The notes below the pieces were generated by a model. The model was not told the origin of the DNA. It saw only the letters and a list, made by a program, of their open reading frames with translations, and did not search any database. From positions 1 to 43,385 of the forward strand of contig JAQBVJ010000058.1 in the NCBI GenBank assembly GCA_027623235.1: a DNA stretch of 43,385 nucleotides, read 5' to 3'. The stretch is from Planctomycetota bacterium. GTDB taxonomy: Bacteria; Planctomycetota; Planctomycetia; Planctomycetales; Planctomycetaceae. Each line of letters opens with the position of its first letter. Within the stretch, counting starts at the first letter, position 1. The position numbers and the translations under genes were made by a program. Shown one piece after another: positions 26,401 to 36,364 of the stretch.

Positions 26401-29400
26401 ATAACGGCGTCGCAGGTAGCAGCCTGATTTTCAACTTGAATGCCAGTGCGACGGCCGCTCGAGTTGAGGAACTGCTGGAAAACCTGACGTATGCCAACAG
26501 CTCGAATACACCGGCAGCGACCCGCACTATCAGCGTGACACTGAACGACGGAGACGGCAACACGAGTGCCGCCGAAACCGCAGTCATCACGGTTACGTCC
26601 AACAGCGAGCCGGGTTCGCTGACGGACCTGGACCCGGTGACGTTTCTTGAGAATACGGTCAACGCGGCTCCGCAGATCATCGATGCGAATGTCACGTTCG
26701 TTGATGCCGACTCGCCGACTTTTGTCGATGGTGGCAATCTGACGGTGACTTATGCAGCGGCGGGTCTGGCTCAGGACTCGCTGTCGATCAACAACGAAGG
26801 CAACGCGGCCGGACAGATTGGATTTGACGGAGCGAACGTTTCATTTGGCGGAACCATCATCGGCACACTGGATGCGATCAGTACGGGGGCTGGTGGCGTC
26901 GATTTGAAAGTCAATCTGAACGGCAGCGCGACTCCGACGGCGGTCGACGCGCTGATTCAGAATCTGACGTATGCGAATTCGGCGAATCAACCCGCCGCCA
27001 CGCGGACAATCAGCGTGACTGTTGACGACGGAGACGGCGGCGTCAGCCCCGCTGCGACCGCTGTGATCACAGTGACTCCCGAAGAAGAATGCTATGTGGT
27101 GACAACCACTCTGGATGTGCTGGATGCGAACGATGGGCTCCTCTCGCTGCGGGAAGCTGTCATTCTCGCCAACGCTGACGGGGAAAACTCGAACATCAAA
27201 TTTGGCGTAGCGGGAACGTTCACGCTGACGATCGCCCCCGGAGGCGAATCGACGCTGACGGGGCTTCCGGCTCTCATTGACCAGCAGCGAGGCGACCTGG
27301 ACATTGTCGCGGATGGAAACCTGACGATTGACGGTACCTCGATCGCCGGTGACGTAATTATTGACGGAAACGGAGCGTCGCGAATTTTCCATGTTCAGCC
27401 AATGACCTTCACACTCAAAGGGCTGACGCTGCAGAACGGAGCGGAGTTAAATAGCGGGGTTGAAGACACGACAGGGCGAGGTGGCGCGATTCGTGCATCA
27501 GCGAATGTCGTGATTGAAGATTCCATTTTGCAGAACAATCGATCGGAAGGAGCTGGAGGCGCAATCAATTTGTCGGGTGGTGGCAACTCATTGACGATTC
27601 GTCGCACGACGTTTTCCAACAACTCGGCCTTTAACAAGGGCGGAGCGATCAACTCTGAGCGCAGCATCGCCGTGACCATCGTTAACAGTACGTTCTCCGG
27701 AAATACGGCGGACGCAAACGGAAACGGTCAAGGGGAAGGCGGGGCGATCTCAGTCCGGATGGATAATTCGACTCCGGTTTCGATCGACAGTTCGACATTC
27801 ACGTTGAACTCTGCGGAATCAGGCGGAGCAATCCTCTGGCGAGTTGTTAATGGAGGGGCGAACCCTCAACCGGTCATTAGAAATACGATCATTGCACAGA
27901 ACACGGCGACTACTTTTGGTGCTGACATCGGAGAGACAAACGAAGGCGGCGGCTCCACCTTCAGTCCTGATTACGACTACAACATTATCGGCAACGCGAC
28001 CGGCGTTACGGGTGTTACGAATGGCGTCGATAATAATCAGGCAGGATCGACCGGCAGTGAACTCGATCCCATGCTGCAGGCGCTCGCGAGTAATGGAGGG
28101 GGCACACTGACTCACGCGATCCTGGCTGGCAGCGTTGCCGTCGACACCGGCAACTCGTTCGGCGTCACGACGGACCAGCGTGGAGAATTGCGACCGTCTG
28201 ACCATCCTGCGGTCGTGAATGGCGCTGGAGATGCTGCCGACATTGGTGCGTTCGAGATTCCAATCTTTACTTTTAATATCACGACGGTGACGTGCATCGA
28301 GCTTCGATATAACGCCGGGACAAACGAGGTTGAGATCTTCGACCCGGTCGGTCTGACGGTGCTCGCCAGTAAGAACGCCGCGAGTCTGGCTGCGGTCGTT
28401 GTCAACGGGACAGACCTGACCGATGACAAACTGCAGATCAACTTCACAGGGTTTCCGACGTCGATACCGATCTTCTTTAATGGAGGGCTCGGGCCGTCCA
28501 ATGCTGGAGTCGGCGCCGATGAGTTGATCTTTTTCAACAATGCCAACACCGCGACGACGTATGACTACGACGGAAGGGTTGTAAGCCTCGACGGTCATGA
28601 AGTGGGTTATACGGGACTTGAAATTCTGGCAAACCGCGGCACATCGACGACGCAGAACTTCAATTTTACGGCCGGCAGCGAAACGGTTTCGCTGGAAGAC
28701 GTTGGGACGCCGATGCCCGGTTCACCTCGGCCGAATGCGGCCGGGCAATCGACTCGCCTGAACATCACAGGAGTCGCTCTGCCTCAGACGGAGTTCGTGA
28801 ACCCGGCGACTGCCGGGATTGTGAACCTGAATCTCGGCGGCGGTGCGGACACCGTTCAGCTGACGAATGCAGTGACGAACTTTGCCGGATCGCTGGCGAT
28901 TGACACTGGCGATCCGGGTGACGGTGACTTGACGAGCCTGAATCTGGCATTGACGGTCGGCGGACGATTCTCAGTCGTTGATTCCGCAACCGTGGCGGTG
29001 GGAGCTCCTCTCACCTCGACCTCGACAATTGCAAACGCCGTCAGCATCAGTGGCGGAACGGTCAATCTCAGTGACCAGGTGACTGCTGCGAACAGTACGG
29101 TCGTCATTGTCGCGACAGGGTCGATTGTTGACGGAAACGGAGCGGCGAAAAACGTTGTCGCCACGAGTGCTGTCCTACGAGCCACCGGCGGAGTCGGAAC
29201 CGCTGCTGACCCGATCGAGACGCAGGTTTCAAACCTCGCCGGCACAGCCGCTGGCACCGGCTTCCATGTCAGCAATATGGGGGTGTTGGACATCACCACG
29301 GTCGACGGCACGATGGGGATCGCAGTGAGCAACGGTGGTGTTTCGGTTGTGAACGACTCACCCGTGACGGTGTCGCAGGACGTCACAGAGACGAACGGTG

Positions 29401-32400
29401 GAAATATTGCACTGACCGCAACTGACAATGCGGTCGGGCCGGAACCGGACACGCTCATCGTGAATGCCAGTGTTCAGGCGACGGGCGGGAACGGAAATAT
29501 TTCTCTGGCCGGCGAGAATGTGACAATCAACAGCGGCGCGTTCACGCCGACAGTCTCGACGGTCGGAGGCGGAACGATCACGGTCACATCGATAGCCACA
29601 TCGACACTGGGAGCGAATTCGACGGTGCAGTCGGCGGGCGGGGCGATCACGTTCACGAATGACGACATTGTCATCAACGCGTCTGCGACTCTGAATTCCG
29701 GAGTTGGTACGACGACGATTGAGCCGAGCTCGAACGGGCAACTCGTCACTCTTGGTTCCGCAGCGAATACGCTCAGCGTGTCGGATGCCGAACTGGACCG
29801 GATCACCGCCGGAGTCATTCACGTCGGGAGTGCGGCGGCCGGGAATCTGACGGTGGCCGAAAATGTTTCTCCTGGCGGCACGACGACGCTGCATCTTGAG
29901 ACAGGCGGGTCTGTTGATGACGGAGTCGGCAATCAGACCGTCACGGTCGCGAATCTCGCCGTCGAAGCGACGAATGCCGTCACACTGGAGGGGGCAAACG
30001 ATGTCGACACCGTTGCGATTTCCTCGACGAATGGGTCGGTGATATTTACGGATTCGGACGGCTTCACCGTGGGGACCGTCGACAGCGTTGCCGGGGTCGA
30101 CGGTGGAACGGGCGCAGTCGCACTGACCGCAACCACTGGCGGGGTGACCGTCTCCAACACCGCGGCTGCCAATGATATTAACGCTGGCACGACGATTGCG
30201 ATTACCCTCAGTCAGGACAATCAGACGCTGACAATTGCCGCGGGGGCCAATGTCGAGTCGATTGGTGGAAAGCACGTCTACACAGCCGACGAAATGGACA
30301 TCGTCGGCACGATTACGGCGACCGGACAGGATGTGGCTCTGCAGCCGGCCAGTGCCGGTGAGGCGATCGATCTTGGCTCGGCGGGGATGGACGCGACGAA
30401 CGATACGCTGGAACTTTCCAACGCCGAGTTGAACGCGATTACTGCTTCTGTGTTGAGAATCGGCCGGGATGATGCGAACGCCTCGGGGGCGATTTTGATC
30501 TCGATGCCGGTCGCGATCGTGTCTCCGCCCGCCTCGGCGACGCTCCACCTCGTAACCGGCTCGACAGTCACGCAGAACTCAGCGTTTTCGGCAAAGACAC
30601 TCGGCATTTCGGCCGGCGGTGCAGTGACACTGAACGCGATGACGAATGACGTCGAATTCGTCGCCATTCGGACGTCGTCCGGCAACGTGACGTTTGAAGA
30701 TGGCAACGGGTTTTCCGTTGGATCGGTGACATCCTGCGACCCGTCAGGCGGGACAGATACGACAAACGGAGTGGGGACCGCGGCGGGGAGCGTCTCGCTG
30801 GCGGCCGGGTCGGGGAATGTCACGGTCACGAACACGGCCGCGGCCAACGACGTCGAGGCGACCGGTACGATCACCGTGACTCTGATGGGTGACGACGCTC
30901 TGTTGACGATCAATGCTGGTGCTGATTCCGAGTCGATCGGTGGCACGCACAAATATACCGCTGACAAAATGGACCTCGCCGGCACGATCACGGCGACCGG
31001 GCAGATTGTCGTGCTGGCTCCGAACGAGTCGGGTGAGGCGGTCGACCTTGGCTCAACGACGAACGCTGCGGCTGACACACTTGAGCTGAGCTCTGCGGAA
31101 CTGGCCGGTGTTTCCGCTTCGATTCTCCGTGTCGGCAGTGCGACCACGGGGGCGATCACTGTCTCCGCGAATGTGACGACTGGCGCAGCGACGCTTTCCC
31201 TGATCAACAACGCGGGGATTTCCGGTGCCGGAGGGATCACAGGGACGAACCTTGCGATTCAGTCTCCCGGTGTGGTTAACCTCAGCGCGGGAACTCACAA
31301 CGTCGGCACTCTCGCCGCCAGTATCACCGGTGCGAACAACGCGTTTTCTTTCAACGAAAACGATACGCTGACGATTGGCACGGCCGACGGAATTACGGGC
31401 CTCACCACGAACAACGGAACGGCGACGATCGTGGCGGGCGGGCTGTTGACGATCGATGACGATGTCAACGTTGGCACCGGGAACTTCGTGATCGACACTG
31501 CCGGAGCCGGGCAGAACGCCGGAGATACGATCACCGCGGCCGGTTTCTCGATGATGGGCACCGGGACGTTTACGCTCGGCGAGGGCAACGATGTCGACAC
31601 AATCGCTGCCAGCGTGACGGGATCGATCACGTTCAACGACGTCGATACATTGACTGTCGGCACCGTTGGTACAAAGGTCGGCATCACTACCGACGGAAAC
31701 AGCCTCGCACTGACGACCGCTCAGCAGCTGACGATCGGTTCGGGAGCCGGACAGGACATCAACGTCGGAGCCGCCAACGTTGCTCTGACCGCGACGAGTG
31801 GCGGGGTCACGGAAAATGCCGGGTCGATCATCACGGCTGCTCAACTGGCGTTGTCCGGAACGAATGCCGGAAACTTCAGCCTGAGCGAGAACAACGCCGT
31901 TGGACTTCTTGCCGCGAGCATTAACGGGACACTCGGGTTTGTCACGACGACCGCTCTGGAAGTCGGAACGTCCAATTCGATTTCCGGCGTCACGACAAAC
32001 AGCAATGCGGCGACCGTGCAAAGCACCGGCAGCATGACTCTGACGCAGGCAATCAACACGGGCACCGCGGCGACAACCCTGACGTCGACAACCGGCGGCA
32101 TCATCGACAACAACGGGGCGGCGACCAACGTCACGGCGAGCAGTCTGTCGGCCACCGCTGCGGCGGGAATTGGAAGCGGCAACTCGCTGGAGACGACCGT
32201 CAGCACGCTCGCCGCGACGAACTCGACGAGCGGAAACATCGAGATCACAAACACTGGTGCGGCGCCGCTGGAGATTGGCACGGTCGGGACGGTTGTTGGT
32301 ATTTCCAACTCCGCAGCGGGCGGCTCGATTTCCGTAACAAATGTCGGGGCGATCAACACGAACCAGAACGTGACCGCAGACGGCGACATCTTCATCAAGG

Positions 32401-35282
32401 CCAACGAGACCGCTCCGGCCACGACGGGAGATGACCTGACGATTGCCGCGACCGTCACGATTTCTTCGGCCAATGGCAACATCCGCCTTGAGGCGGGCGA
32501 CAATGTGACGGTGACGGCGGGCAGCACGATTTCGGCGCCGAACGGAACGGTCACGATCAAGGGTGACTGCAACAACAACGACGCGGCCGGCACGACAATC
32601 ATCGTCAACGGCACGGTGACGTCCGGTTTCGGTCTGACGGTAAACGGCGATACCGACGCAGATTCCATAACGCTCGGTGCGATGGGCACGGGCGGAGCGA
32701 CGCTCAATGGCGGCGCGGGGGACGACACCTACAACGTCAACTTCCCGGCAGGAACGACGTTCGGCAGTGCGATTTCCTTTTCCGATTCCGGCGGAACGGA
32801 CACGCTGAATGTGAACGGCAGCAGCGATGCGGAAACCTTTGTCGTCCGAACAACCGCAACGCTCGATACGGTGACGCGGACGGTGCCCGCTCCTGACGAG
32901 GTTCTGACTTACGGTTCGGAGATTGACGCACTCAACCTGACCGGCGGAAACGCAAACGACCTGTTCGACGTGCAGCCGTCGATGCTCGTCCCGATTGATA
33001 TTAATGGGAACAGCCCGGTCTTCGGTGACCCGGGAACTCCCAGCGGTGCTCCGGTCGGGCCAGGCGATGAGCTGCGTTTCGACCCGTTCGGAAACCCGTT
33101 CAACATCATCCGAAAGCAGACGATCCAGACAACCAACCTGGGAGCCGGAGGTCCGTTCTTCGACATCACGTTCCGCAGCATCGAGACGTTCGGTCTGTCG
33201 CCGCTGGGCACCGATCCCGGGCAGCGGTTCGACTTTGATTTTCCGGTCGTCACGAATCCCTCGTTCACACCCATCACGCAGACGGGCTATACGAGCGTGC
33301 GACCGGACACACTGCTGTCCGGAGGCGGCGGCTTCGGCTGGGACACGGTCGTCTCATCAACGACGGCTCAGAATTACAATCCCACACAGGGTGAGCTGTT
33401 CGACCTGAAAGTGGACGGACACACGGGCACCAGCGTCCGCCGGTTTTCTGTCGACGTTGCCGGAAACGGGTTCTACTCGGTCAACGTGCTGGTCGGCAGT
33501 TACTTCTACAACCTCGATGATGTCTTTATCCGGAACGCGGATAACGGCGTCACAATCCTGAGCGGGATCGACGTCACGTTCGGCCACTTCACGTCTCAGC
33601 GATTTTTCGTGGAAGTGAAAGACGGCTCGCTCGATCTGGAATTCGGGGCGGGGACAGGCAGTTCACGCTGGGAAATTTCCGCAGTGGAATTCGTTCCTGC
33701 GAACAATCAGACGATCGCCGGCGCGGGCGGAAACTTCGAAGCCGACGGAGTGACGGTCGATTCGTTTACGGCGGTGGGAGCCGACGCCGGATCCATCGTG
33801 ACGGTCTCGACGGATATTGGAACGATCACTTCGGCAGACATCGATCCGACCATTGACGGAATCCAGCATCAGGCGGACGGGACCGGAAACGTGGTGGTCA
33901 CCGTGAGGCGTCCGTACCACGCCGGTGAAGCGCTGCTGTCGTTCGAGCAGGTCAACGGTCGTCGGCACGGCTGCATCCTGCCCGTGTACACGCTGCCGTC
34001 GACACGCCGGTTTGACTTCAACCACGGCGATTCCGCGACGCAGACACCAGTCGTCTCGCTGGCGAATCCGGAGGGTTATCTTGGTGTTGTTGAGACCGAG
34101 CTGCTCACGACGGCGACGAGCTATGGCTGGTTGACAGAACCTGTCTCACGGCGAGCGTTCCCGGTTGTGACCAAGGGCCCGCTGGTCGACCTCCGCCGCG
34201 ACGGTCACATGGGAACCGGACCGCAGACGTTTCAGACGAACGTCCCGGACGGAACGTACGTTGTTCTCGCGACACTTGGTTCTTCGCGACACACACTGGA
34301 CGATCTTGAAGTGCGGGTCAACGGGACGGTCGCCGCGACGGACCTGGATATTCTGTTCGGGCAGTCGACGCAGGTGCCTTTCGTCGTGACAGTGACGAAC
34401 GGACAGATTCAGGTGACGGTCAGTGACCTTGGGGGCGAGCTGCTGTGGATGATTCAGGGGCTGGAGATTCGCGACCAGGCCACCGATGTCACAGCGCTGA
34501 CATTCATTAATGCTCCGGGGAATGTGACCGCCAACGGAACCACCGTGACGCCGATCACGATCAGTACGCCCGGGCTGGCGGATGGAACGACTGTCACGGT
34601 CAGCAGCACGCTCGGCACGATTACCTCAGCGGACACGGTGTCTCAATTCACCGGGACACAGCTCGTGGTGGCCGGCGGCGAGGTCACCTTCGACCTTCGA
34701 TCGCCAACGACCGCCGGAACCCCGACACTCACCGTTCACACCCTCAACGGTGACTCGTTCGGCCAGACGACGAATGCGGCGTATCTGAACTTTCTTCCGC
34801 CGCTACTTGCGTCGGCTACCGTACTGAATTCCGATGTCGACCTGCTGACGCAGAATCAGGCCGAGGCGATTCTGCTGGAGGCTCAGGCATTCTGGGCGGC
34901 GGTTCCGCTCACCAGTGCGCAGCGGGCTGCCTTGGATTCCGCCCGGCTTGTGATCGCCGATCTTGATTCCACAGAGGCGCTCGGCCTGGCTGACGTCACA
35001 AATCAAACGATCTGGATTGACGACAACGGCTCCGGGCTCGGCTGGGATGTCGATGGCGATCTGAGCGTCGATTCCAACCGGTACGACCTGCTCACGACAG
35101 TCGCGCACGAGCTCGGTCATCTTCTCGGCTTGCCGGACCTCCACTCGCACGAGGATTCAGGGCGACTGATGTCCGGTGTCTTGAACCCGGGTGAGACCCG
35201 CATGACGACGTCGGCCAGCGACGCATTCTTCGGCAGCCTTTCGAAATCGAGCGACGATGCCGATCCGACTCCGTTCGAGTGA
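23481..35282 (+). CDS. Giant LEPR-XLL-type beta-repeat adhesin with C-terminal metzincin-like domain
   Basis: A 3,933-residue protein with no stop or frameshift over 11.8 kb. The basic N-terminus is followed by LETRTLLTG (residues 50-58), a variant of the LEPR-XLL motif of planctomycete giant surface proteins. Parts in order: Gly/Thr-rich beta-helix repeats with ANSAITS units (about 60-880); two cadherin-like repeats starting VTFAEN/VTFLEN (about 892-1203); a Pmp-like beta-helix with GGAI and SNNSA motifs (about 1204-1594); long haemagglutinin-like repeats (about 1600-3100), including units of about 216 residues with the motif LELSxAEL; two modules pairing a malectin-like domain with an Ig-like domain (about 3249-3775); and a terminal domain with HELGHLLGLPD (3876-3886) and a later LMSG Met-turn. 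It is probably exported and acts in adhesion, cell surface or biofilm. Confidence 0.88.
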   Translation: MLFEQFLTQFQRRIRAKNRHGRAVRRRVQLPSASMLASTPSKFPLATEALETRTLLTGFVENGATLDIDVQAGETVTIVANATSYTVSSTGTWSGANSGNVTGNGGSILTVTAAGLGVFDSIRVTDSGAAAAFAFGDSGTNTYGDSINVTLDNPAAETVTFTGSSSFSLAAGISATTAKNIVVNAGSSISVEDGSLTLNANSGATAGNFVGIDLDDADLSSTGTGVISLTATGGNTAGDFGIDVRNGSTIIASGTGATAGGITLNGTAQAAGDDGVHVVGAGTVIRSTDGNVSLTGNSAATDGVQITVGALVESTGTTADAATVTIMGTGIQEGVEVSGANALVRSVRGTIDIDGINNGTIGNEHIGVHVLAGGVIQSTGAAPVDVNGTGGNGAATGDGVRVSDANSAITSATGSILVTGQGGSGSAQFNRGVRVQAAGLISSTGTGATAATITVMGTGGASGTDGNHGISVSGANSAITSIDGNIQLTGQGGTGSTDQHIGVVLLDGGQVRSTGATADASDVTVNGTGGTGTQNNFGVFIEGASSQFISTAGELSVTGIGGSGGNDNRGVNLTQDGTVITTTGAITVMGSASNGNSAGVRLSPTNGGRILSNGSGTITITADGNGTEADLQAGADSLIGDGVAAGATANAAAGVITINADSIDWQASLEVESDGALTIQPRTAGTTIGIGGGTGALNLTQAEINLFQDGFSSITIGSSTAGNVDVHKVTLTDPTTIIGNVISDSTDSPNITMNPTSLTVTMSGTVSPGESPGILNVTGNFAFADGSTFLVEVGGTTPGNTDTNHDQLAATGSVTIGTNVTLSTVQFMGFVPAPGQEFIIISRVGGSGTFDSLGEGATIFGFLGSAFDATITYAGGVGNDDVVLRIADPGVSGLDDVTFAENLVNTSPQVVDSDVTVVDADSADFDNGSLTIVYSVGGGVEDSLSVQNGGNITFNGTNVSFSGVGVIATVNGGNNGVAGSSLIFNLNASATAARVEELLENLTYANSSNTPAATRTISVTLNDGDGNTSAAETAVITVTSNSEPGSLTDLDPVTFLENTVNAAPQIIDANVTFVDADSPTFVDGGNLTVTYAAAGLAQDSLSINNEGNAAGQIGFDGANVSFGGTIIGTLDAISTGAGGVDLKVNLNGSATPTAVDALIQNLTYANSANQPAATRTISVTVDDGDGGVSPAATAVITVTPEEECYVVTTTLDVLDANDGLLSLREAVILANADGENSNIKFGVAGTFTLTIAPGGESTLTGLPALIDQQRGDLDIVADGNLTIDGTSIAGDVIIDGNGASRIFHVQPMTFTLKGLTLQNGAELNSGVEDTTGRGGAIRASANVVIEDSILQNNRSEGAGGAINLSGGGNSLTIRRTTFSNNSAFNKGGAINSERSIAVTIVNSTFSGNTADANGNGQGEGGAISVRMDNSTPVSIDSSTFTLNSAESGGAILWRVVNGGANPQPVIRNTIIAQNTATTFGADIGETNEGGGSTFSPDYDYNIIGNATGVTGVTNGVDNNQAGSTGSELDPMLQALASNGGGTLTHAILAGSVAVDTGNSFGVTTDQRGELRPSDHPAVVNGAGDAADIGAFEIPIFTFNITTVTCIELRYNAGTNEVEIFDPVGLTVLASKNAASLAAVVVNGTDLTDDKLQINFTGFPTSIPIFFNGGLGPSNAGVGADELIFFNNANTATTYDYDGRVVSLDGHEVGYTGLEILANRGTSTTQNFNFTAGSETVSLEDVGTPMPGSPRPNAAGQSTRLNITGVALPQTEFVNPATAGIVNLNLGGGADTVQLTNAVTNFAGSLAIDTGDPGDGDLTSLNLALTVGGRFSVVDSATVAVGAPLTSTSTIANAVSISGGTVNLSDQVTAANSTVVIVATGSIVDGNGAAKNVVATSAVLRATGGVGTAADPIETQVSNLAGTAAGTGFHVSNMGVLDITTVDGTMGIAVSNGGVSVVNDSPVTVSQDVTETNGGNIALTATDNAVGPEPDTLIVNASVQATGGNGNISLAGENVTINSGAFTPTVSTVGGGTITVTSIATSTLGANSTVQSAGGAITFTNDDIVINASATLNSGVGTTTIEPSSNGQLVTLGSAANTLSVSDAELDRITAGVIHVGSAAAGNLTVAENVSPGGTTTLHLETGGSVDDGVGNQTVTVANLAVEATNAVTLEGANDVDTVAISSTNGSVIFTDSDGFTVGTVDSVAGVDGGTGAVALTATTGGVTVSNTAAANDINAGTTIAITLSQDNQTLTIAAGANVESIGGKHVYTADEMDIVGTITATGQDVALQPASAGEAIDLGSAGMDATNDTLELSNAELNAITASVLRIGRDDANASGAILISMPVAIVSPPASATLHLVTGSTVTQNSAFSAKTLGISAGGAVTLNAMTNDVEFVAIRTSSGNVTFEDGNGFSVGSVTSCDPSGGTDTTNGVGTAAGSVSLAAGSGNVTVTNTAAANDVEATGTITVTLMGDDALLTINAGADSESIGGTHKYTADKMDLAGTITATGQIVVLAPNESGEAVDLGSTTNAAADTLELSSAELAGVSASILRVGSATTGAITVSANVTTGAATLSLINNAGISGAGGITGTNLAIQSPGVVNLSAGTHNVGTLAASITGANNAFSFNENDTLTIGTADGITGLTTNNGTATIVAGGLLTIDDDVNVGTGNFVIDTAGAGQNAGDTITAAGFSMMGTGTFTLGEGNDVDTIAASVTGSITFNDVDTLTVGTVGTKVGITTDGNSLALTTAQQLTIGSGAGQDINVGAANVALTATSGGVTENAGSIITAAQLALSGTNAGNFSLSENNAVGLLAASINGTLGFVTTTALEVGTSNSISGVTTNSNAATVQSTGSMTLTQAINTGTAATTLTSTTGGIIDNNGAATNVTASSLSATAAAGIGSGNSLETTVSTLAATNSTSGNIEITNTGAAPLEIGTVGTVVGISNSAAGGSISVTNVGAINTNQNVTADGDIFIKANETAPATTGDDLTIAATVTISSANGNIRLEAGDNVTVTAGSTISAPNGTVTIKGDCNNNDAAGTTIIVNGTVTSGFGLTVNGDTDADSITLGAMGTGGATLNGGAGDDTYNVNFPAGTTFGSAISFSDSGGTDTLNVNGSSDAETFVVRTTATLDTVTRTVPAPDEVLTYGSEIDALNLTGGNANDLFDVQPSMLVPIDINGNSPVFGDPGTPSGAPVGPGDELRFDPFGNPFNIIRKQTIQTTNLGAGGPFFDITFRSIETFGLSPLGTDPGQRFDFDFPVVTNPSFTPITQTGYTSVRPDTLLSGGGGFGWDTVVSSTTAQNYNPTQGELFDLKVDGHTGTSVRRFSVDVAGNGFYSVNVLVGSYFYNLDDVFIRNADNGVTILSGIDVTFGHFTSQRFFVEVKDGSLDLEFGAGTGSSRWEISAVEFVPANNQTIAGAGGNFEADGVTVDSFTAVGADAGSIVTVSTDIGTITSADIDPTIDGIQHQADGTGNVVVTVRRPYHAGEALLSFEQVNGRRHGCILPVYTLPSTRRFDFNHGDSATQTPVVSLANPEGYLGVVETELLTTATSYGWLTEPVSRRAFPVVTKGPLVDLRRDGHMGTGPQTFQTNVPDGTYVVLATLGSSRHTLDDLEVRVNGTVAATDLDILFGQSTQVPFVVTVTNGQIQVTVSDLGGELLWMIQGLEIRDQATDVTALTFINAPGNVTANGTTVTPITISTPGLADGTTVTVSSTLGTITSADTVSQFTGTQLVVAGGEVTFDLRSPTTAGTPTLTVHTLNGDSFGQTTNAAYLNFLPPLLASATVLNSDVDLLTQNQAEAILLEAQAFWAAVPLTSAQRAALDSARLVIADLDSTEALGLADVTNQTIWIDDNGSGLGWDVDGDLSVDSNRYDLLTTVAHELGHLLGLPDLHSHEDSGRLMSGVLNPGETRMTTSASDAFFGSLSKSSDDADPTPFE
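30030..31330 (+). repeat. Long internal repeats within the giant gene
   Basis: Two coding units of roughly 648 bp start near 30030 and 30678. They share, in order, an FxDxxGFxVG segment, TNTAAANDxxA/SNTAAANDxxA, ESIGGxHxYTAD, GTITATGQ and LELSxAEL-x-xxxASxLRxG. A more diverged copy precedes them near 29730. This is a sign of internal tandem duplication. Confidence 0.75.
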
Positions 35283-35399
35283 GCGGAGTGGCGGCGGGTC
35301 GCGCAGGAGCGTCTGGTGCTGCGGTTCAGGTAGAATTCTGCTCGTCACCGGAGCGTGGCCCTCGGCGGCGAGGGCAATCGGTGATCGACAATCCTGCCC

Positions 35400-36353
35400 G
35401 TGTTGTGGACATCTTTCGTGACCGAATCAAAGCCGAACGGTTCTCCGGCCGAATTTCCTGCAGAGCAACCCGTAGAACGGAAACGTCATTGGGTCCGTCG
35501 CTTTATTATCAAGTGTGTGACGTTTTATTTTGTCGTTGCCGTTCTCGTCGCGGTGTTCCAGCGATCGCTCATTTATGTGCCGTTTCAAGTGGACCGGATC
35601 ACCGTCGCGGATGCCGGACATCTTGCGGGCCGCACGGAACACGTCACCGTCGTAGCGTCAGTCGGAACGACTCTCAACGGCTGGAAGGTTCGTTCGCCCG
35701 GCGAGCGACAACGCACAATTCTGTACTGCCCGGGAAATGCCGCCAACCGGATTAACCGAGTCAGCACGCTGGACATACTGAGTGAAAACGGCAGCGAGAT
35801 CTTTCTGTTTGACTATCGCGGGTACGGAGAAAACGCTGGCACGCCTTCCGAGGAAGCGATCGCTGAGGACATGCGGACGATCTGGAACTGGCTCACGACA
35901 GAGCAGGGGATTCCACCGGAGGAAATCGTCGTGTATGGCCAGTCGCTGGGTGGTGGCGTTGCGGTGAGACTCGTGTCCGATCTGGCCGCCGAGCAGATTT
36001 CGCCGGGCGGCCTGCTTCTGGTCTCGACGTTTTCGTCGATGGTGGACGCAGCGTCGAATAGGTTCCCGTGGCTTCCGGTGAGCCTGCTTCTGCAGGACCG
36101 TTTTCCGTCCGAGGATCGTATCGGAAAAATCACTTGCCCGATTCTGCACATCCACGGAGCTCGCGACCGGATCGTGCCGATCGGGCTTGGGGAGAAGTTG
36201 TTCGCGCGGGCTCCGAAGGGGTCTCGCAATAAGGTCGAACGGAAATTCGTCACGCTGCCGCTCGCCGGACACAACGATATTCTGCAGTCTTCACGAGAGG
36301 CGTTCCGCGCGGCCGCACTTGAGTTCCTGGCCCAGGTCGGCCGTGGGGAGTGA
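35400..36353 (+). CDS. Membrane-anchored alpha/beta hydrolase, BEM46/ABHD13-like
   Basis: A 317-residue serine hydrolase. One transmembrane segment at about residues 35-55 follows a basic stretch, so the catalytic domain probably faces the periplasm. The nucleophile is S182 in YGQSLGG, the acid D256 in HGARDRIVP and the base H291 in LAGHND. An FDYRGYGENAG strand precedes the nucleophile elbow, as in the BEM46/ABHD13/YfhR group. The substrate is unknown. The start is a GTG at 35400; another GTG at 35418 is equally plausible because neither has a clear ribosome binding site. It follows the giant gene by 117 bp and converges on the nucleoside hydrolase gene with an 11-nt gap. Confidence 0.87.
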   Translation: MLWTSFVTESKPNGSPAEFPAEQPVERKRHWVRRFIIKCVTFYFVVAVLVAVFQRSLIYVPFQVDRITVADAGHLAGRTEHVTVVASVGTTLNGWKVRSPGERQRTILYCPGNAANRINRVSTLDILSENGSEIFLFDYRGYGENAGTPSEEAIAEDMRTIWNWLTTEQGIPPEEIVVYGQSLGGGVAVRLVSDLAAEQISPGGLLLVSTFSSMVDAASNRFPWLPVSLLLQDRFPSEDRIGKITCPILHIHGARDRIVPIGLGEKLFARAPKGSRNKVERKFVTLPLAGHNDILQSSREAFRAAALEFLAQVGRGE

Positions 36354-36364
36354 TGTCTCGGTCG

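Noticed and set aside
29358..30548. Long reverse-strand open frame (396 codons) antisense to the giant gene, and several similar ones nearby
   Set aside because: It has a composition full of Arg, Gly and Asp typical of the antisense of Thr/Gly-rich repeats, no recognisable domain and no ribosome binding site. It arises from codon bias of the sense repeats.
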